From positions 46,836 through 110,835 of the forward strand of contig JABHWU010000096.1 in NCBI GenBank assembly GCA_018657625.1: a stretch of 64,000 nt of DNA, in the 5' to 3' direction. The notes beneath the pieces were generated by a model. The model saw nothing but the letters and a program-made list of their open reading frames with translations. It did not search any database and was not told where the DNA came from. Positions 27,398 through 37,341 of this stretch are shown in pieces (position 1 is the first letter of the stretch; each line of letters starts with the position of its first letter). This stretch comes from Deltaproteobacteria bacterium. GTDB taxonomy: Bacteria; SAR324; XYD2-FULL-50-16. The translations under genes were made by a program, and so were the position numbers.

Positions 27398-27748
27398 TTA
27401 TAGTTCAGGGATTCCGGAAGGAATTAAACACGCAAATACCAAAGGCAAGGTCCCTGTATTCTTAAATTGATGCTCTTCTTCTCCGGGTATGAAAACAATA
27501 CTACCGGCAACAATGTCATCCCATTTACCCTGATTGAACACCTGCCCCGATCCCTGATGTACAAATATTTCATGTTCCCAGCCATGTGTATGTTTTGGCG
27601 TGTAACCATTTGCCTCAATTTCAAAAACCCGCATACAAAAGTTGTTTGCCTGATCAGCCTTACCAATAACAACACGTCCGTTAATCCCCTTGGCAATATC
27701 ATTATCAATTCGTGTTGGTTCAACGTCTGTGTACTGAATAACTTTCAT
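27398..27748 (-). CDS. cupin-domain protein
   Basis: The 116-aa protein is a single cupin. Motif 1 is 'GYTPKHTHGWEHEIFVHQGSG', with two histidines and a glutamate as metal ligands, and motif 2 is 'PGEEEHQFKNTG'. Small cupins of this type bind a metal and are often sensors, isomerases or accessory proteins. It sits 16 bp upstream of the arginase gene, so it is probably the first gene of the cupin-arginase-cyclodeaminase operon. Its substrate is unknown. Confidence 0.85.
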   Translation of the reverse strand: MKVIQYTDVEPTRIDNDIAKGINGRVVIGKADQANNFCMRVFEIEANGYTPKHTHGWEHEIFVHQGSGQVFNQGKWDDIVAGSIVFIPGEEEHQFKNTGTLPLVFACLIPSGIPEL

Positions 27749-27782
27749 AATCTACTCCTTGTTTATATTTAATAGACTGATT

Positions 27783-30752
27783 TTAATCCTGCATTTCAAA
27801 TGAATAACCGGGTTTTAATGCGATCCCAAATCCGTTTTTCCCGTTTATCTGAATCTTAATGGTATCGTCTAGTTTAATATGCTTCAAGTATTCAGTTTCT
27901 TCTTCAACGGGAACTGTATTCAGCCAGTCCCAATTAATGACCTTTAGATAATCCTTAGGGGAAGTTACAAAATAGCTAATATTCAGGGATGTCAAATTTT
28001 GAAAAAAATGACTGCCAAATGATGGATCAACATGAAAAGTGGGTAAACCCACTTCAATGATGGATTTAACATTGGAAATATCATTCCAGTTAACTGGAAT
28101 TCCCAGAAGTGGATCTGCTGAACCCCAGCGACCAGGACCTATCAGCATATAACCGTGATCTTTATCAAAGTTTTTATTAAACTGGCTGATTTCAGATGAG
28201 ATTGTTTGAGTTAGCGAAGATTTAAATGCATTAAGTTTCACTAAAATTATATCGGAAATATCCGAATAAATTCCATTCCCCAAACAAATATCACTGGTAC
28301 ATATCAAATTTTCTTTCGCAATTTGTTGAGGATCAATCAAAGGCTCTTCACTATGTGTAATCAGAGGACGGATTTGGAGAATATAAAAAGTAGGGGGAAT
28401 TGAACGATCCATTGAAACATTGGCCGCAAATTCCATTTCCACTTCACATCCAAGTCCTTTTCTACCATAGTTCACCAAATCACTCAGAATTGGTGCTAAT
28501 GGAAATACATTCCATTTTAATATATTAGCAAAAGTAATAATTCTGGGACCTTTTTCCTGTAGAGAATCTTTAAAGCGATTATCATCAAATGAATAAACAC
28601 TGGCGACAGTATCCAAAGTCCCGTGTTTTTCAGCTTCCTGAAGCGATAGATGTTTTAAATTATCATCTTCTTTACCGGAAAGAATCCCTTTATCATTTTT
28701 CAGGTTTATCGCATAAAACTTAGATTGAGAGTTTTGAAATATTGAATCAACATTGTAGTACTGTATCAGTGCCTTAGGAAAAGAGGGCGAAAATCTTAAT
28801 GATTTTTCACCATTCGCAATGGTTCTACCTAAACCCAGGGCCACATTCGCGATGCCATTTTCACGATTAATTTTGTCCACCGGATAAAAATTATAAGTCT
28901 GTAATGTTCCAGAAAAAGTGGGATAAAAATAATCATCATATTGTTTTCCAACAACATTTTGAATAATAATACCCATCTTTTCATCATCAATCCTATTTCC
29001 AGTAGTTTTCATATAGGATTGAGATTTTTTATGAAAAGTAGAAGCGTATACCAGTTTCATAGCTGTGAGCAGATGATTTAATCTAATATCAATGTCATCA
29101 TTACAGTTGGGAATCATAAAGGTATCAAATATACCAGCAAAAGGCTGAAAAACAGAATCTTCCAGTAGACTCGAAGACCGGACAGCCAGTGGCTTAATAT
29201 TATACTTCAGATACGTTTTCAAATCTATAATTAGTTCTGAATTGAAATCACCAGATTGAAATAATGCGTTGATTTCGGCATCTCGCATTTCAGAACTTAG
29301 TTTTTCATGAATTTTATTGTCTTCGATAAATTCATCAAAGATATCCGTCCCCACAAAAGCTGTTTCCGGAACCTGAATTTCAACCTCAGGATACCTGTTT
29401 TTCCAGTCAAACCTTTTAAGAAAAACCGCCATAAATGCAAGTCCACGCGCTTTTCCGCCTAAAGAACCACCCCCAAATCGAACATATTTAGTATCTGGAT
29501 CGTAACTATCCGGATTAAAGTTGAGAATACCATCACTATGTTTCAATTTTCGATATTTTTCTATCAGGTCGATAATGGTTGTCCGTAATTTCTCAATATT
29601 TTTATGATCGCTTAATTGTCGAATCTCTGCTGCCAGACTAGAATACCCGCGCACTGACAACCAATTTGAAAAAAGGTTTCGTTTGGCATGATATTCAATA
29701 CTTTCAGGCGGCACATGACTTAATGCTTTTTCCAGACTTAGAATGTTATTGACTCTGGTCCCATCCTGGTTATCTTTACCGTGAAACAACAGATCTTTAA
29801 ATCCACAATATTTTATAACAAAGGTTCTTAGATCATGGATAAGATGAGGGGAGTTTTTATCAAAAAAGCGAACTTTATTTGCTTTGGCATCGGCCTGTTG
29901 TTCAATATTCTTGGATTGCAGAACGAGTGGCAAATACTTTTCTTTGGACTTTATTTCATTTAATAATTTTATTCCGGCAGTTTTATGAATTTTCCCATTG
30001 AGTGGATATTGAACATCACTAATAACAGCCAATACGTTTTTTTGATACGCATTAAAATAACCCATGGCTTCTTCATAAGTGGTGGCCAATAGTATTTTAG
30101 GTCGGGATCGCATTCTCAATAAACGTAAGTTTCCGCTATACTCCAGATTCATCATTCGATAAGTATGCCGGGTAATGACCTTATAGATCATTGGTAAAAA
30201 AGCAGAATAATACTGTGGAGAATCTTCTACAACAATGATGACCATCACCAGACCCTGATTGATATCCCTTTCCGCATTCCACAAATCCTCACAGTTTTTA
30301 ATAATCGCAATTAAAACGGCGGAGTCACCTGTCCAGAAAAAAACTCTATCAATGGCAAACTTATTTAAAGGTGTTTGATTTTGTAAAAAATGCCGATGTT
30401 CTTTATTAGAAGCTACTAATAAAATAACAGGTAGTTCAGGATCAATAGCCTTAACATTCAGGCCAAATTCATGGGTGGTCATATTTGAGATACGGCTCAT
30501 GGTAATAACCATATCAAACCGACCTTTTTCAATCATTTCTAAGGCATGAGACGCTGTAGAAACACGGGTAACATGTGGCGCGTTGGTGAGGTTCATGTCC
30601 TGGTATTCAGAAAATATCAATTCTGTTAATCGACCATCCTCTTCTAATTTAAAAGCATCATATAAACTGGCAACAAGTAATATTTCATGAACACGACGCT
30701 GCATCAGATTCCTGAAAGAAACTGTCCGATGCTTTGTTTTCAAATTCCCCAT
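27783..30752 (-). CDS. PEP/pyruvate-binding protein with receiver-like domains
   Basis: The 989-aa protein starts with two response-regulator-like domains, about 22-160 (degenerate) and 170-320. The second has 'VIIVVEDSPQYYSAFLP' and the candidate phospho-acceptor D246 in 'AVISDVQYP'. From about residue 425 it has a PEP-synthase-type ATP-grasp nucleotide-binding domain: 'FGGGSLGGKARGLAFM', 'LAVRSSSLLEDSVFQPFAGI', and 'EVEMEFAANV' through 'FYILQIRPL'. I do not find the swivelling phosphohistidine domain or the PEP-binding barrel. It is therefore not a complete PEP synthase and is probably a signalling or phosphotransfer protein. It stands alone upstream of the cupin operon. Confidence 0.85.
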   Translation of the reverse strand: MGNLKTKHRTVSFRNLMQRRVHEILLVASLYDAFKLEEDGRLTELIFSEYQDMNLTNAPHVTRVSTASHALEMIEKGRFDMVITMSRISNMTTHEFGLNVKAIDPELPVILLVASNKEHRHFLQNQTPLNKFAIDRVFFWTGDSAVLIAIIKNCEDLWNAERDINQGLVMVIIVVEDSPQYYSAFLPMIYKVITRHTYRMMNLEYSGNLRLLRMRSRPKILLATTYEEAMGYFNAYQKNVLAVISDVQYPLNGKIHKTAGIKLLNEIKSKEKYLPLVLQSKNIEQQADAKANKVRFFDKNSPHLIHDLRTFVIKYCGFKDLLFHGKDNQDGTRVNNILSLEKALSHVPPESIEYHAKRNLFSNWLSVRGYSSLAAEIRQLSDHKNIEKLRTTIIDLIEKYRKLKHSDGILNFNPDSYDPDTKYVRFGGGSLGGKARGLAFMAVFLKRFDWKNRYPEVEIQVPETAFVGTDIFDEFIEDNKIHEKLSSEMRDAEINALFQSGDFNSELIIDLKTYLKYNIKPLAVRSSSLLEDSVFQPFAGIFDTFMIPNCNDDIDIRLNHLLTAMKLVYASTFHKKSQSYMKTTGNRIDDEKMGIIIQNVVGKQYDDYFYPTFSGTLQTYNFYPVDKINRENGIANVALGLGRTIANGEKSLRFSPSFPKALIQYYNVDSIFQNSQSKFYAINLKNDKGILSGKEDDNLKHLSLQEAEKHGTLDTVASVYSFDDNRFKDSLQEKGPRIITFANILKWNVFPLAPILSDLVNYGRKGLGCEVEMEFAANVSMDRSIPPTFYILQIRPLITHSEEPLIDPQQIAKENLICTSDICLGNGIYSDISDIILVKLNAFKSSLTQTISSEISQFNKNFDKDHGYMLIGPGRWGSADPLLGIPVNWNDISNVKSIIEVGLPTFHVDPSFGSHFFQNLTSLNISYFVTSPKDYLKVINWDWLNTVPVEEETEYLKHIKLDDTIKIQINGKNGFGIALKPGYSFEMQD

Positions 30753-31152
30753 AACGATTTAGATAAACCTGATAGAAATTTTAAACACTCAAAACAAATT
30801 CAAAATTCAAACTTGCTTCCAAAAAAAATAGCCGTAATAAATTGAGTAAACGAAATTTTTTAATTTAACCACCCCAAATCCAAAAATAAAAACAAAGCAT
30901 CGGTAAAACTAAAATTAGTAATCATCTTCATCATAATATTATTTTATTTTGATATTATTACTTTAAAATATTAAACTGTATAAATAGTGTAAACAATTAT
31001 TTCTACTTTACTAATTAAATGATTTTTGTTGAGATATTTCGGAATTATTTGATCCGATTTTAATCTTCAAATATATTAAAAAACTTATTAGCGGTTTTTT
31101 ATCAAAAAAGTTGCATAATCAAGATTAAGAGCGTAAAGAATTTTGATTAGGA
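30753..31152. promoter_or_regulatory. divergent AT-rich region upstream of gdhA leader
   Basis: About 400 bp, very AT-rich, between the PEP-binding protein gene (minus) and the structured gdhA leader (plus). It should hold both promoters. I see no gene or repeat. Confidence 0.3.
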
Positions 31153-31155
31153 AAG

Positions 31156-31284
31156 GGTAATTAATATGTCCTATCGGTGCCAGCTTAAAAGACTTAGCAA
31201 CTAATTACCTCTCTTCATTTAGAATATGAAGAGATCAATAAAGTTTAGGGTACCAAATTTTACGATATTTTCAACATCGTAAAA
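31156..31284 (+). ncRNA. candidate structured leader RNA of gdhA
   Basis: Three stem-loops follow one another within 130 nt. GGTAATTA (31156-31163) closes with TAATTACC (31202-31209) around a 38-nt, GC-richer insert. CTCTTCAT (31211-31218) pairs with ATGAAGAG (31226-31233). TTTTACGAT (31258-31266) pairs with ATCGTAAAA (31276-31284). The last ends about 100 nt before the gdhA GTG. I could not match it to a known riboswitch class. A regulatory RNA or attenuator is inferred from structure and position only. Confidence 0.4.
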
Positions 31285-31365
31285 CCTTTAAGTTTAAATG
31301 CTTAAATGGGAGTCATCTATGTATCTTAAATGTCTTTGACAACCGTTTAACTATTTTTTAACTAG

Positions 31366-32730
<1,365 letters not shown>

Positions 32731-32785
32731 TCAACAGCTAGACCAGGTTTTATTCGAAATACTCTAACGAATAGAGATTTACATT

Positions 32786-32834
32786 AGGTCAGATCCTCTG
32801 TATTATTTTGACAAAGGATTTGACCTTTTTTTTT
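32786..32834 (+). terminator. intrinsic terminator of gdhA
   Basis: AGGTCAGATCCT (32786-32797) pairs with AGGATTTGACCT (32815-32826) with one G-T wobble, followed by nine T residues. Confidence 0.93.
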
Positions 32835-32880
32835 GAAAGTTTAGGAAACCAAACCATATAACGGATTTAGCAAGGAAAAA

Positions 32881-33945
32881 ATGGAATTCGCACCCAAATG
32901 GATCGCCTGGGAAAGCACCGAACGCTGTAATTTATCTTGTATTCATTGTCGTTGCTCTTCAGAGTTAACCAAAGATTTATTCACACTAGATACTCAAAAA
33001 GCTTATGAATTAATCGATAATATTGCCTCCTATTGTAAACCTGTATTCGTATTGAGCGGTGGTGAACCGCTAATGCGACCAGATATTTATGACATCGCAG
33101 AATATGCCAATCAAAAGGATTTTCGGGTCTGTATTGCGACAAATGGTGCAATGTTGAATGAAGATCATTGTCAAAAAATGAAAGACCATAATATTCGAAT
33201 GGTATCACTAAGTTTGGACGGATCCACTCAGGCAATTCATGATGATTTTAGAAAGCACGATGGGGCTTTTGATGGTGTCATGCGTGGGGCTGAATTACTA
33301 AACAGGTTTGGAATAAAATTTTTAATTAACTCATCATTCACCAAACGTAATCAACATGATATAGCGGCTACTTTCAAATTGGCTAAAAACCTGGGGGCAA
33401 CGGCCTGGTACATGTTTATGATTGTCCCAACCGGTCGAGGTGAAGATGTTATGGCAGAGCTCATCGAAGCAGAAGACTATAATGAAATATTAGAATGGCA
33501 TTACCATCAGGAAAAACTGGAAGATGAGATATTGATGAGACCCACCTGTGCGCCACATTATTATCGAGTGGTACCTCAACTTAATAAAAAAGCAGCCAAA
33601 GACGACAAACTCAAACGAAGATCATTAACCTTTTCCACAGGAGGTGGTAAAGGTTGTATCGCTGCACAAAATATCTGTTTTATCAATGCCCGGGGCAATG
33701 TACATCCGTGCAGCTATTTACCATTGAGTGCCGGTAACTTGTTAGAAAAACCTTTTAAAGAAATTTGGGAAGATTCAAAATTATTTAATGACATGCGCGA
33801 TTTCAAATCTTACAAGGGACGATGTGGAAAGTGTGAATATGTAAATGTCTGTGGTGGTTGTCGTGCTCGAGCCTACTCCGTGAAAGGAGATTACATGGAA
33901 GAAGAACCCTTTTGCGATTACATTCCAAAAAAAATGCAAAAATGA
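32881..33945 (+). CDS. radical SAM/SPASM protein, AhbD/NirJ-like
   Basis: The 354-aa protein has the radical SAM cluster motif C16-x3-C20-x2-C23 ('[10 protein letters not shown]'), '[20 protein letters not shown]', '[20 protein letters not shown]', and '[12 protein letters not shown]'. '[14 protein letters not shown]' and a C-terminal SPASM region rich in cysteine ('[17 protein letters not shown]') follow. This pattern matches the AhbD/NirJ group, which modify porphyrin side chains in alternative heme b or heme d1 synthesis. No other ahb or nir gene is nearby, so the substrate is inferred. The next gene overlaps it by 4 nt. Confidence 0.85.
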   Translation: MEFAPKWIAWESTERCNLSCIHCRCSSELTKDLFTLDTQKAYELIDNIASYCKPVFVLSGGEPLMRPDIYDIAEYANQKDFRVCIATNGAMLNEDHCQKMKDHNIRMVSLSLDGSTQAIHDDFRKHDGAFDGVMRGAELLNRFGIKFLINSSFTKRNQHDIAATFKLAKNLGATAWYMFMIVPTGRGEDVMAELIEAEDYNEILEWHYHQEKLEDEILMRPTCAPHYYRVVPQLNKKAAKDDKLKRRSLTFSTGGGKGCIAAQNICFINARGNVHPCSYLPLSAGNLLEKPFKEIWEDSKLFNDMRDFKSYKGRCGKCEYVNVCGGCRARAYSVKGDYMEEEPFCDYIPKKMQK

Positions 33946-34496
33946 GTATAAAAAGATTTAAAAAGGAACTCCAGTTAGAAGATGGTCGAAAATTGATTGT
34001 AAAAGAAGCCGAACCATCTGAAGCAAAGGAACTTATCCGCTATGTTGCAAGTGTTGGAGGGGAAAGTGATTTTTTGACATTTGGTGCTGGTGAATATAAA
34101 ATTAGCCTGGAACAGGAGATAAAATTCATCCATGGTTCCATTGAAACTGACAATCAAGCCATCTTAATTGGTTGGGTACAAAATGAAATTGTCGGTTGTG
34201 TCACCTTTCGGGCTGGTAAATGGCAAAAAGTAAAACACACTGGTGAATTTGGCGTAACTGTTTCTAAGAAAAATTGGGGTTTAGGGATCGGTACTTTAAT
34301 CACAGAAGCTCTTTTAAATTGGGCGCAAGACTCGAAAATTATCAGAAAAATCAATCTCAGAGTAAGATCAGATAATGATCGCGCCATAGCTGTTTATAAG
34401 AAACTTGGATTTATTGAGGAAGGCAAAATAACCCGGGAATTTTTCATCGATGGAGAATTTTTTGACAATATACTGTTCGGATTAGCTATAGATTAA
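33942..34496 (+). CDS. GNAT-family N-acetyltransferase
   Basis: From ATG 33942, overlapping the radical SAM stop codon as ATGA, the protein is 184 aa. It shows the GNAT fold: '[20 protein letters not shown]' is the acetyl-CoA pyrophosphate-binding motif A, and '[20 protein letters not shown]' with '[20 protein letters not shown]' is the C-terminal RimJ/PaiA-like part. It acetylates an unknown amine. Translational coupling to the radical SAM gene suggests common regulation rather than a known pathway. Confidence 0.88.
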   Translation: MSIKRFKKELQLEDGRKLIVKEAEPSEAKELIRYVASVGGESDFLTFGAGEYKISLEQEIKFIHGSIETDNQAILIGWVQNEIVGCVTFRAGKWQKVKHTGEFGVTVSKKNWGLGIGTLITEALLNWAQDSKIIRKINLRVRSDNDRAIAVYKKLGFIEEGKITREFFIDGEFFDNILFGLAID

Positions 34497-34593
34497 AACT
34501 GAAATCGATGACTTCTACACCCGTTAGGGATTTGAAAAAAGACCATCAGAAAAATATGGTTCAGAAATGTGCTTTTTAGTAAATTAGAACACT

Positions 34594-34914
34594 ATGGCCT
34601 TCAGAGCGATACTTCATATTCTCCTACATTTTCTGGTCCCGGCTGGTTTATCGTATTCAGTTTTTCGAAATCGATTTTTATCCACCTGGATAATAATGGT
34701 ATCAACCATGGTTATTGACCTGGACCATTTCCTGGCGAATCCGGTCTACAACCCAGATCGCTGCAGTATCAATTTTCACCCCCTACATACATATTGGGCT
34801 TTAGGCGGATATATATTCCTTTTTGCTATTCCTAAAACAAGAATCCTGGGGATCGGTTTGTTGGTACATTATATTCTGGACGTCACGGATTGCATCTGGA
34901 TGCTCTATTTTTAA
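34594..34914 (+). CDS. DUF6122-type small membrane protein
   Basis: The 106-aa protein has about three or four membrane segments with conserved polar residues: 'RAILHILLHFLVPAGLSYSV', 'MVIDLDHFLANPVYNPDRCS' and 'FHPLHTYWALGGYIFLFA'. The D-x-D-H and H-P-L-H motifs suggest a metal-binding membrane hydrolase-like fold, related in pattern to the LexA-binding/YdjM-type proteins. Function is unknown. It precedes ttcA on the same strand with 38 bp between. Confidence 0.75.
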   Translation: MAFRAILHILLHFLVPAGLSYSVFRNRFLSTWIIMVSTMVIDLDHFLANPVYNPDRCSINFHPLHTYWALGGYIFLFAIPKTRILGIGLLVHYILDVTDCIWMLYF

Positions 34915-34952
34915 AGATTCTCTAATTTTAATAATAACAAAAATATAAAAAA

Positions 34953-35735
34953 ATGAATGTCTCTGACCGAATCAGAAAAAAGACCGTTCAAGCGATTTAT
35001 GATTACCGGATGCTCCAGAATGGTGATCATGTTTTAGTTGGAGTTTCAGGAGGTATTGATTCAACGGTATTGTTACTGACCCTTAAAGAAATTCAAAAAA
35101 AATCCCCTTACAAATTTAATATTACTCCTATTTTTTTGGATCAGAACTTTCCTGATTCTAACGCAAGGCTTTTTTTAAATTGGATTAGACAAAAAGGGTT
35201 TGATCCTATCGTTTTAAAGTTTGATAGCTTCTCAATTATCGAAGCCAAAACAAAACCAAATAAATCAATTTGTCGAATTTGTTCCCGCCTGCGAAGAGGA
35301 ATTCTTTATACCTACGCTTTTGAAAACAACTATTCAAAAATAGCTCTGGGGCATCAATTGGACGATTACAATGAAGCTTTACTTTTAAGTTTAACCTATT
35401 CCGGGAAAATGAAATCCATGGCACCGAACTGGAAAAGCCTGGATGGCCGAAATACTATTATTCGTCCCTTGTCATATCTTCCAAAATCGACACTTCTGCT
35501 ATTACAAAATGAGTTAAATTTTCCAGTTTTAAATTGCCGGTTTTGTGAAGAAAGTTTGAAGGAGAGTGGCAGGGAAAAAATCCGGGAATTAATGAAAGCG
35601 TTTGAAATACTTAACCCTGATTATCATTTAAATATGTTCGCAGCCCAAAAAAATATCGCGTTTAATCAATTACCAACTATAAATCGGGGTACTGATTCTT
35701 CAGAAAAACTAAAGATTAGTGCCTCTTATAAATGA
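34953..35735 (+). CDS. ttcA: TtcA-like tRNA 2-thiocytidine synthetase (PP-loop)
   Basis: The 260-aa protein has the PP-loop ATP pyrophosphatase motif 'GVSGGIDSTVLLLTL', the CxxC pair in 'ICRICSRLRRGILY', 'ALGHQLDDYNEALLLSLTY', and a further cysteine pair in 'LNCRFCEES'. TtcA adds sulfur to cytidine 32 of tRNA using an iron-sulfur cluster bound by these cysteines. The related TtuA/Ncs6 group differs by extra zinc fingers, absent here. Its 3' end lies in a 25-bp tandem duplication. Confidence 0.88.
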   Translation: MNVSDRIRKKTVQAIYDYRMLQNGDHVLVGVSGGIDSTVLLLTLKEIQKKSPYKFNITPIFLDQNFPDSNARLFLNWIRQKGFDPIVLKFDSFSIIEAKTKPNKSICRICSRLRRGILYTYAFENNYSKIALGHQLDDYNEALLLSLTYSGKMKSMAPNWKSLDGRNTIIRPLSYLPKSTLLLLQNELNFPVLNCRFCEESLKESGREKIRELMKAFEILNPDYHLNMFAAQKNIAFNQLPTINRGTDSSEKLKISASYK

Positions 35736-35763
35736 ACTGATTAGCGCCTCTCATAAATGAACT
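35714..35763 (+). repeat. 25-bp tandem duplication at the end of ttcA
   Basis: Units 35714-35738 and 35739-35763 differ at two positions only (GATTAGTGCC versus GATTAGCGCC, and CTTAT versus CTCAT). The first unit contains the ttcA stop codon, so the duplication does not change the protein. Confidence 0.9.
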
Positions 35764-35771
35764 GCAATGAT

Positions 35772-35794
35772 AAGGTTTATTAGAAAAAAACCTT
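35772..35794. terminator. hairpin between ttcA and the selenoprotein gene
   Basis: AAGGTTT (35772-35778) pairs with AAACCTT (35788-35794) around a 9-nt loop. It lies in the convergent junction, and the A/T-rich flanks could act on either strand. Confidence 0.5.
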
Positions 35795-35818
35795 TAATTC
35801 AATCATTTCAGTCAAGAC

Positions 35819-36103
35819 TTAACAAGCACCATAATTAGATCTAACGATTAATTCATCTTCATTACGAAAATTTTTAACAACATCAATAATTAAAGATCCC
35901 AAATAATTTTCAATTCTTGATTCAATTAAAATTTTAACTTTATCAAAGGTGTGAATTTCCTCTTTATTTGGTTCATCCAGAACCAATCCTATTCTTGGAC
36001 CACCTCAACCAAAGCCGGAAATAATAATTCGTAACATTTTTGAAGGATGATTTTTCAGAGTTTCGGGAATTACTCTTTTTGCTTTCTCTGTTATTTTTAT
36101 CAT
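35819..36103 (-). CDS. HesB/IscA-like selenoprotein (in-frame UGA = Sec33)
   Basis: Read through one in-frame TGA (36005-36007), this is a complete 94-aa frame from ATG 36103 to TAA 35819. The protein reads '...MLRIIISGFG-U-GGPRIGLVLDEPNK...', the signature of HesB/IscA-like proteins, in which U replaces the iron-sulfur/thiol cysteine; HesB-like selenoproteins are a known bacterial family. Both sides of the UGA are in one frame and conserved in style, which argues against a pseudogene. A SECIS-like hairpin follows 20 nt after the UGA. The final residue is Cys94. It lies 49 nt downstream of a TsoY-like gene, probably in one operon. The ribosome-binding site is weak. Confidence 0.82.
35970..36007 (-). 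promoter_or_regulatory. Sec UGA and bacterial SECIS hairpin 1
   Basis: On the mRNA the UGA (36007-36005) is followed by 20 nt and then GGUUC-UGGAU-GAACC (35984-35970). Two flanking U-A pairs extend it to 7 bp. The apical loop UGGAU has G in its first two positions, and the loop lies about 25-30 nt from the UGA. Both fit the known rules for SelB-recruiting bacterial SECIS elements. Confidence 0.75.
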
Positions 36104-36152
36104 AATCTTTTATTTGAAACTGATGCAGAAGCTGCACCAGTATATTTTTGAT

Positions 36153-37313
36153 TTATCCCTGACAAGCCACTCTGGCTGTTGAGGCATTCGTAGACAATTT
36201 ACACTGAATATGTCTTTTCAATAAAATGAAAAACAAAGTAATGGCTGTTACCGTGCTCAATAATACAATACTATAAACAATCGATGAGGGAACAAATACT
36301 TTATACACAAAACTTCCCAGGACTGCATAAGCAACGAATGGGCATATCAAACCCCACTGACTGACATAAAATTCTTTTTTGAAAAAGTGCTTTTTAAAAT
36401 AATCCTTTAACAGAGCTAATCCAAACATTAAGTACCAGGTTTGAAATGCAAAAGAAAAAGTAATAATGGCAAATGAAAGAATTTCAGTATGGAAATTAAA
36501 TTGTACATGTAAATAATGACTCAATCTGAAACCTGCAATTGCCAGTAATGTAATATTGGGAATTGCAATTAGGAAACTGGGTAAGAACTGTTTTTCAGGT
36601 AATCCAGGTGCTGCAAAATGACTTTGAAAAACAGAAACCATTTTTACAATTAATAGAAAGAAGGCCATAGAACCACTAATCATTGTCATAGCTGCAGCAG
36701 TATGCGCAATATCTGCATTTTTAGACATTGCTGCGACACCGGATAAAGTAACGGTAACCATCCCTAAAGCAAATGGGTGTAGTAACCACCCAAAACTAAT
36801 CTTGTTGACATCAAAACTTTTTGTAAAAGACAGTTTTAACAATCGAATTTCCGTTCTTAATAATAATACCCAGATAATCGCCAGTGTCAGTAAAGCCGGA
36901 AGCATCATCAGCTGTAAGTTACTGGCCATCCAAGGGACAAAAAATCGAATGGGCCCTATAAATAGGTTCATTGTCATTGTTATTGATATAAAAGGAGCCA
37001 ATATTCCGGCATTTTTTAAGGGATCTTCTATAAATTTATTATACTCATCCGTTTTAACCCATTGTATTAATCCTTTAAAGTTTTGAACCGTCATCACCAA
37101 ATGAATCAATGTAAAAATGATCATTACCGCATAAAGCGAATAAAATAATAACTGTTGCATCATTGGCAGTAAGTCATGATTAATATGACTAAAAGTAATT
37201 AGCCCTTTTCCTGTATGAAAAGTATATTGTAAAAAAGAAAAAGGAATAACTGCAATACCACCGGCACCTAATGATGCAAGAAAAACAAGTGGTGAGAATG
37301 CTTTTTTCTCCAT
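36153..37313 (-). CDS. TsoY-like polytopic membrane protein
   Basis: The 386-aa protein has about ten hydrophobic segments. It begins 'FSPLVFLASLGAGGIAVIPF', has 'GLITFSHINHDLLPM', and near the C-terminus 'QWGLICPFVAYAVLGSFVY'. This pattern resembles the TsoY family, which includes selenoprotein and cysteine forms; I am moderately sure of the name. Here the candidate redox residue in 'LICPF' is cysteine. A CGGAG ribosome-binding site precedes the ATG. It lies between a thioredoxin stub and the HesB-like selenoprotein gene, so a membrane redox function is inferred. Confidence 0.65.
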   Translation of the reverse strand: MEKKAFSPLVFLASLGAGGIAVIPFSFLQYTFHTGKGLITFSHINHDLLPMMQQLLFYSLYAVMIIFTLIHLVMTVQNFKGLIQWVKTDEYNKFIEDPLKNAGILAPFISITMTMNLFIGPIRFFVPWMASNLQLMMLPALLTLAIIWVLLLRTEIRLLKLSFTKSFDVNKISFGWLLHPFALGMVTVTLSGVAAMSKNADIAHTAAAMTMISGSMAFFLLIVKMVSVFQSHFAAPGLPEKQFLPSFLIAIPNITLLAIAGFRLSHYLHVQFNFHTEILSFAIITFSFAFQTWYLMFGLALLKDYFKKHFFKKEFYVSQWGLICPFVAYAVLGSFVYKVFVPSSIVYSIVLLSTVTAITLFFILLKRHIQCKLSTNASTARVACQG

Positions 37314-37341
37314 AAAAAACTCCGTATTTGTTTATTAATAG

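Noticed and set aside
31100..31300. Known riboswitch (SAM, glycine, c-di-GMP) or 6S/SRP RNA upstream of gdhA
   Set aside because: Stems are clear, but none of the conserved core sequences of these classes could be aligned, so it is reported only as an unclassified structured leader.
35819..36103. HesB-like gene as a nonsense-mutated pseudogene
   Set aside because: A single UGA exactly at the family's key cysteine position, an otherwise intact frame, a SECIS-like hairpin and a second gene with the same design make recoding the better explanation.
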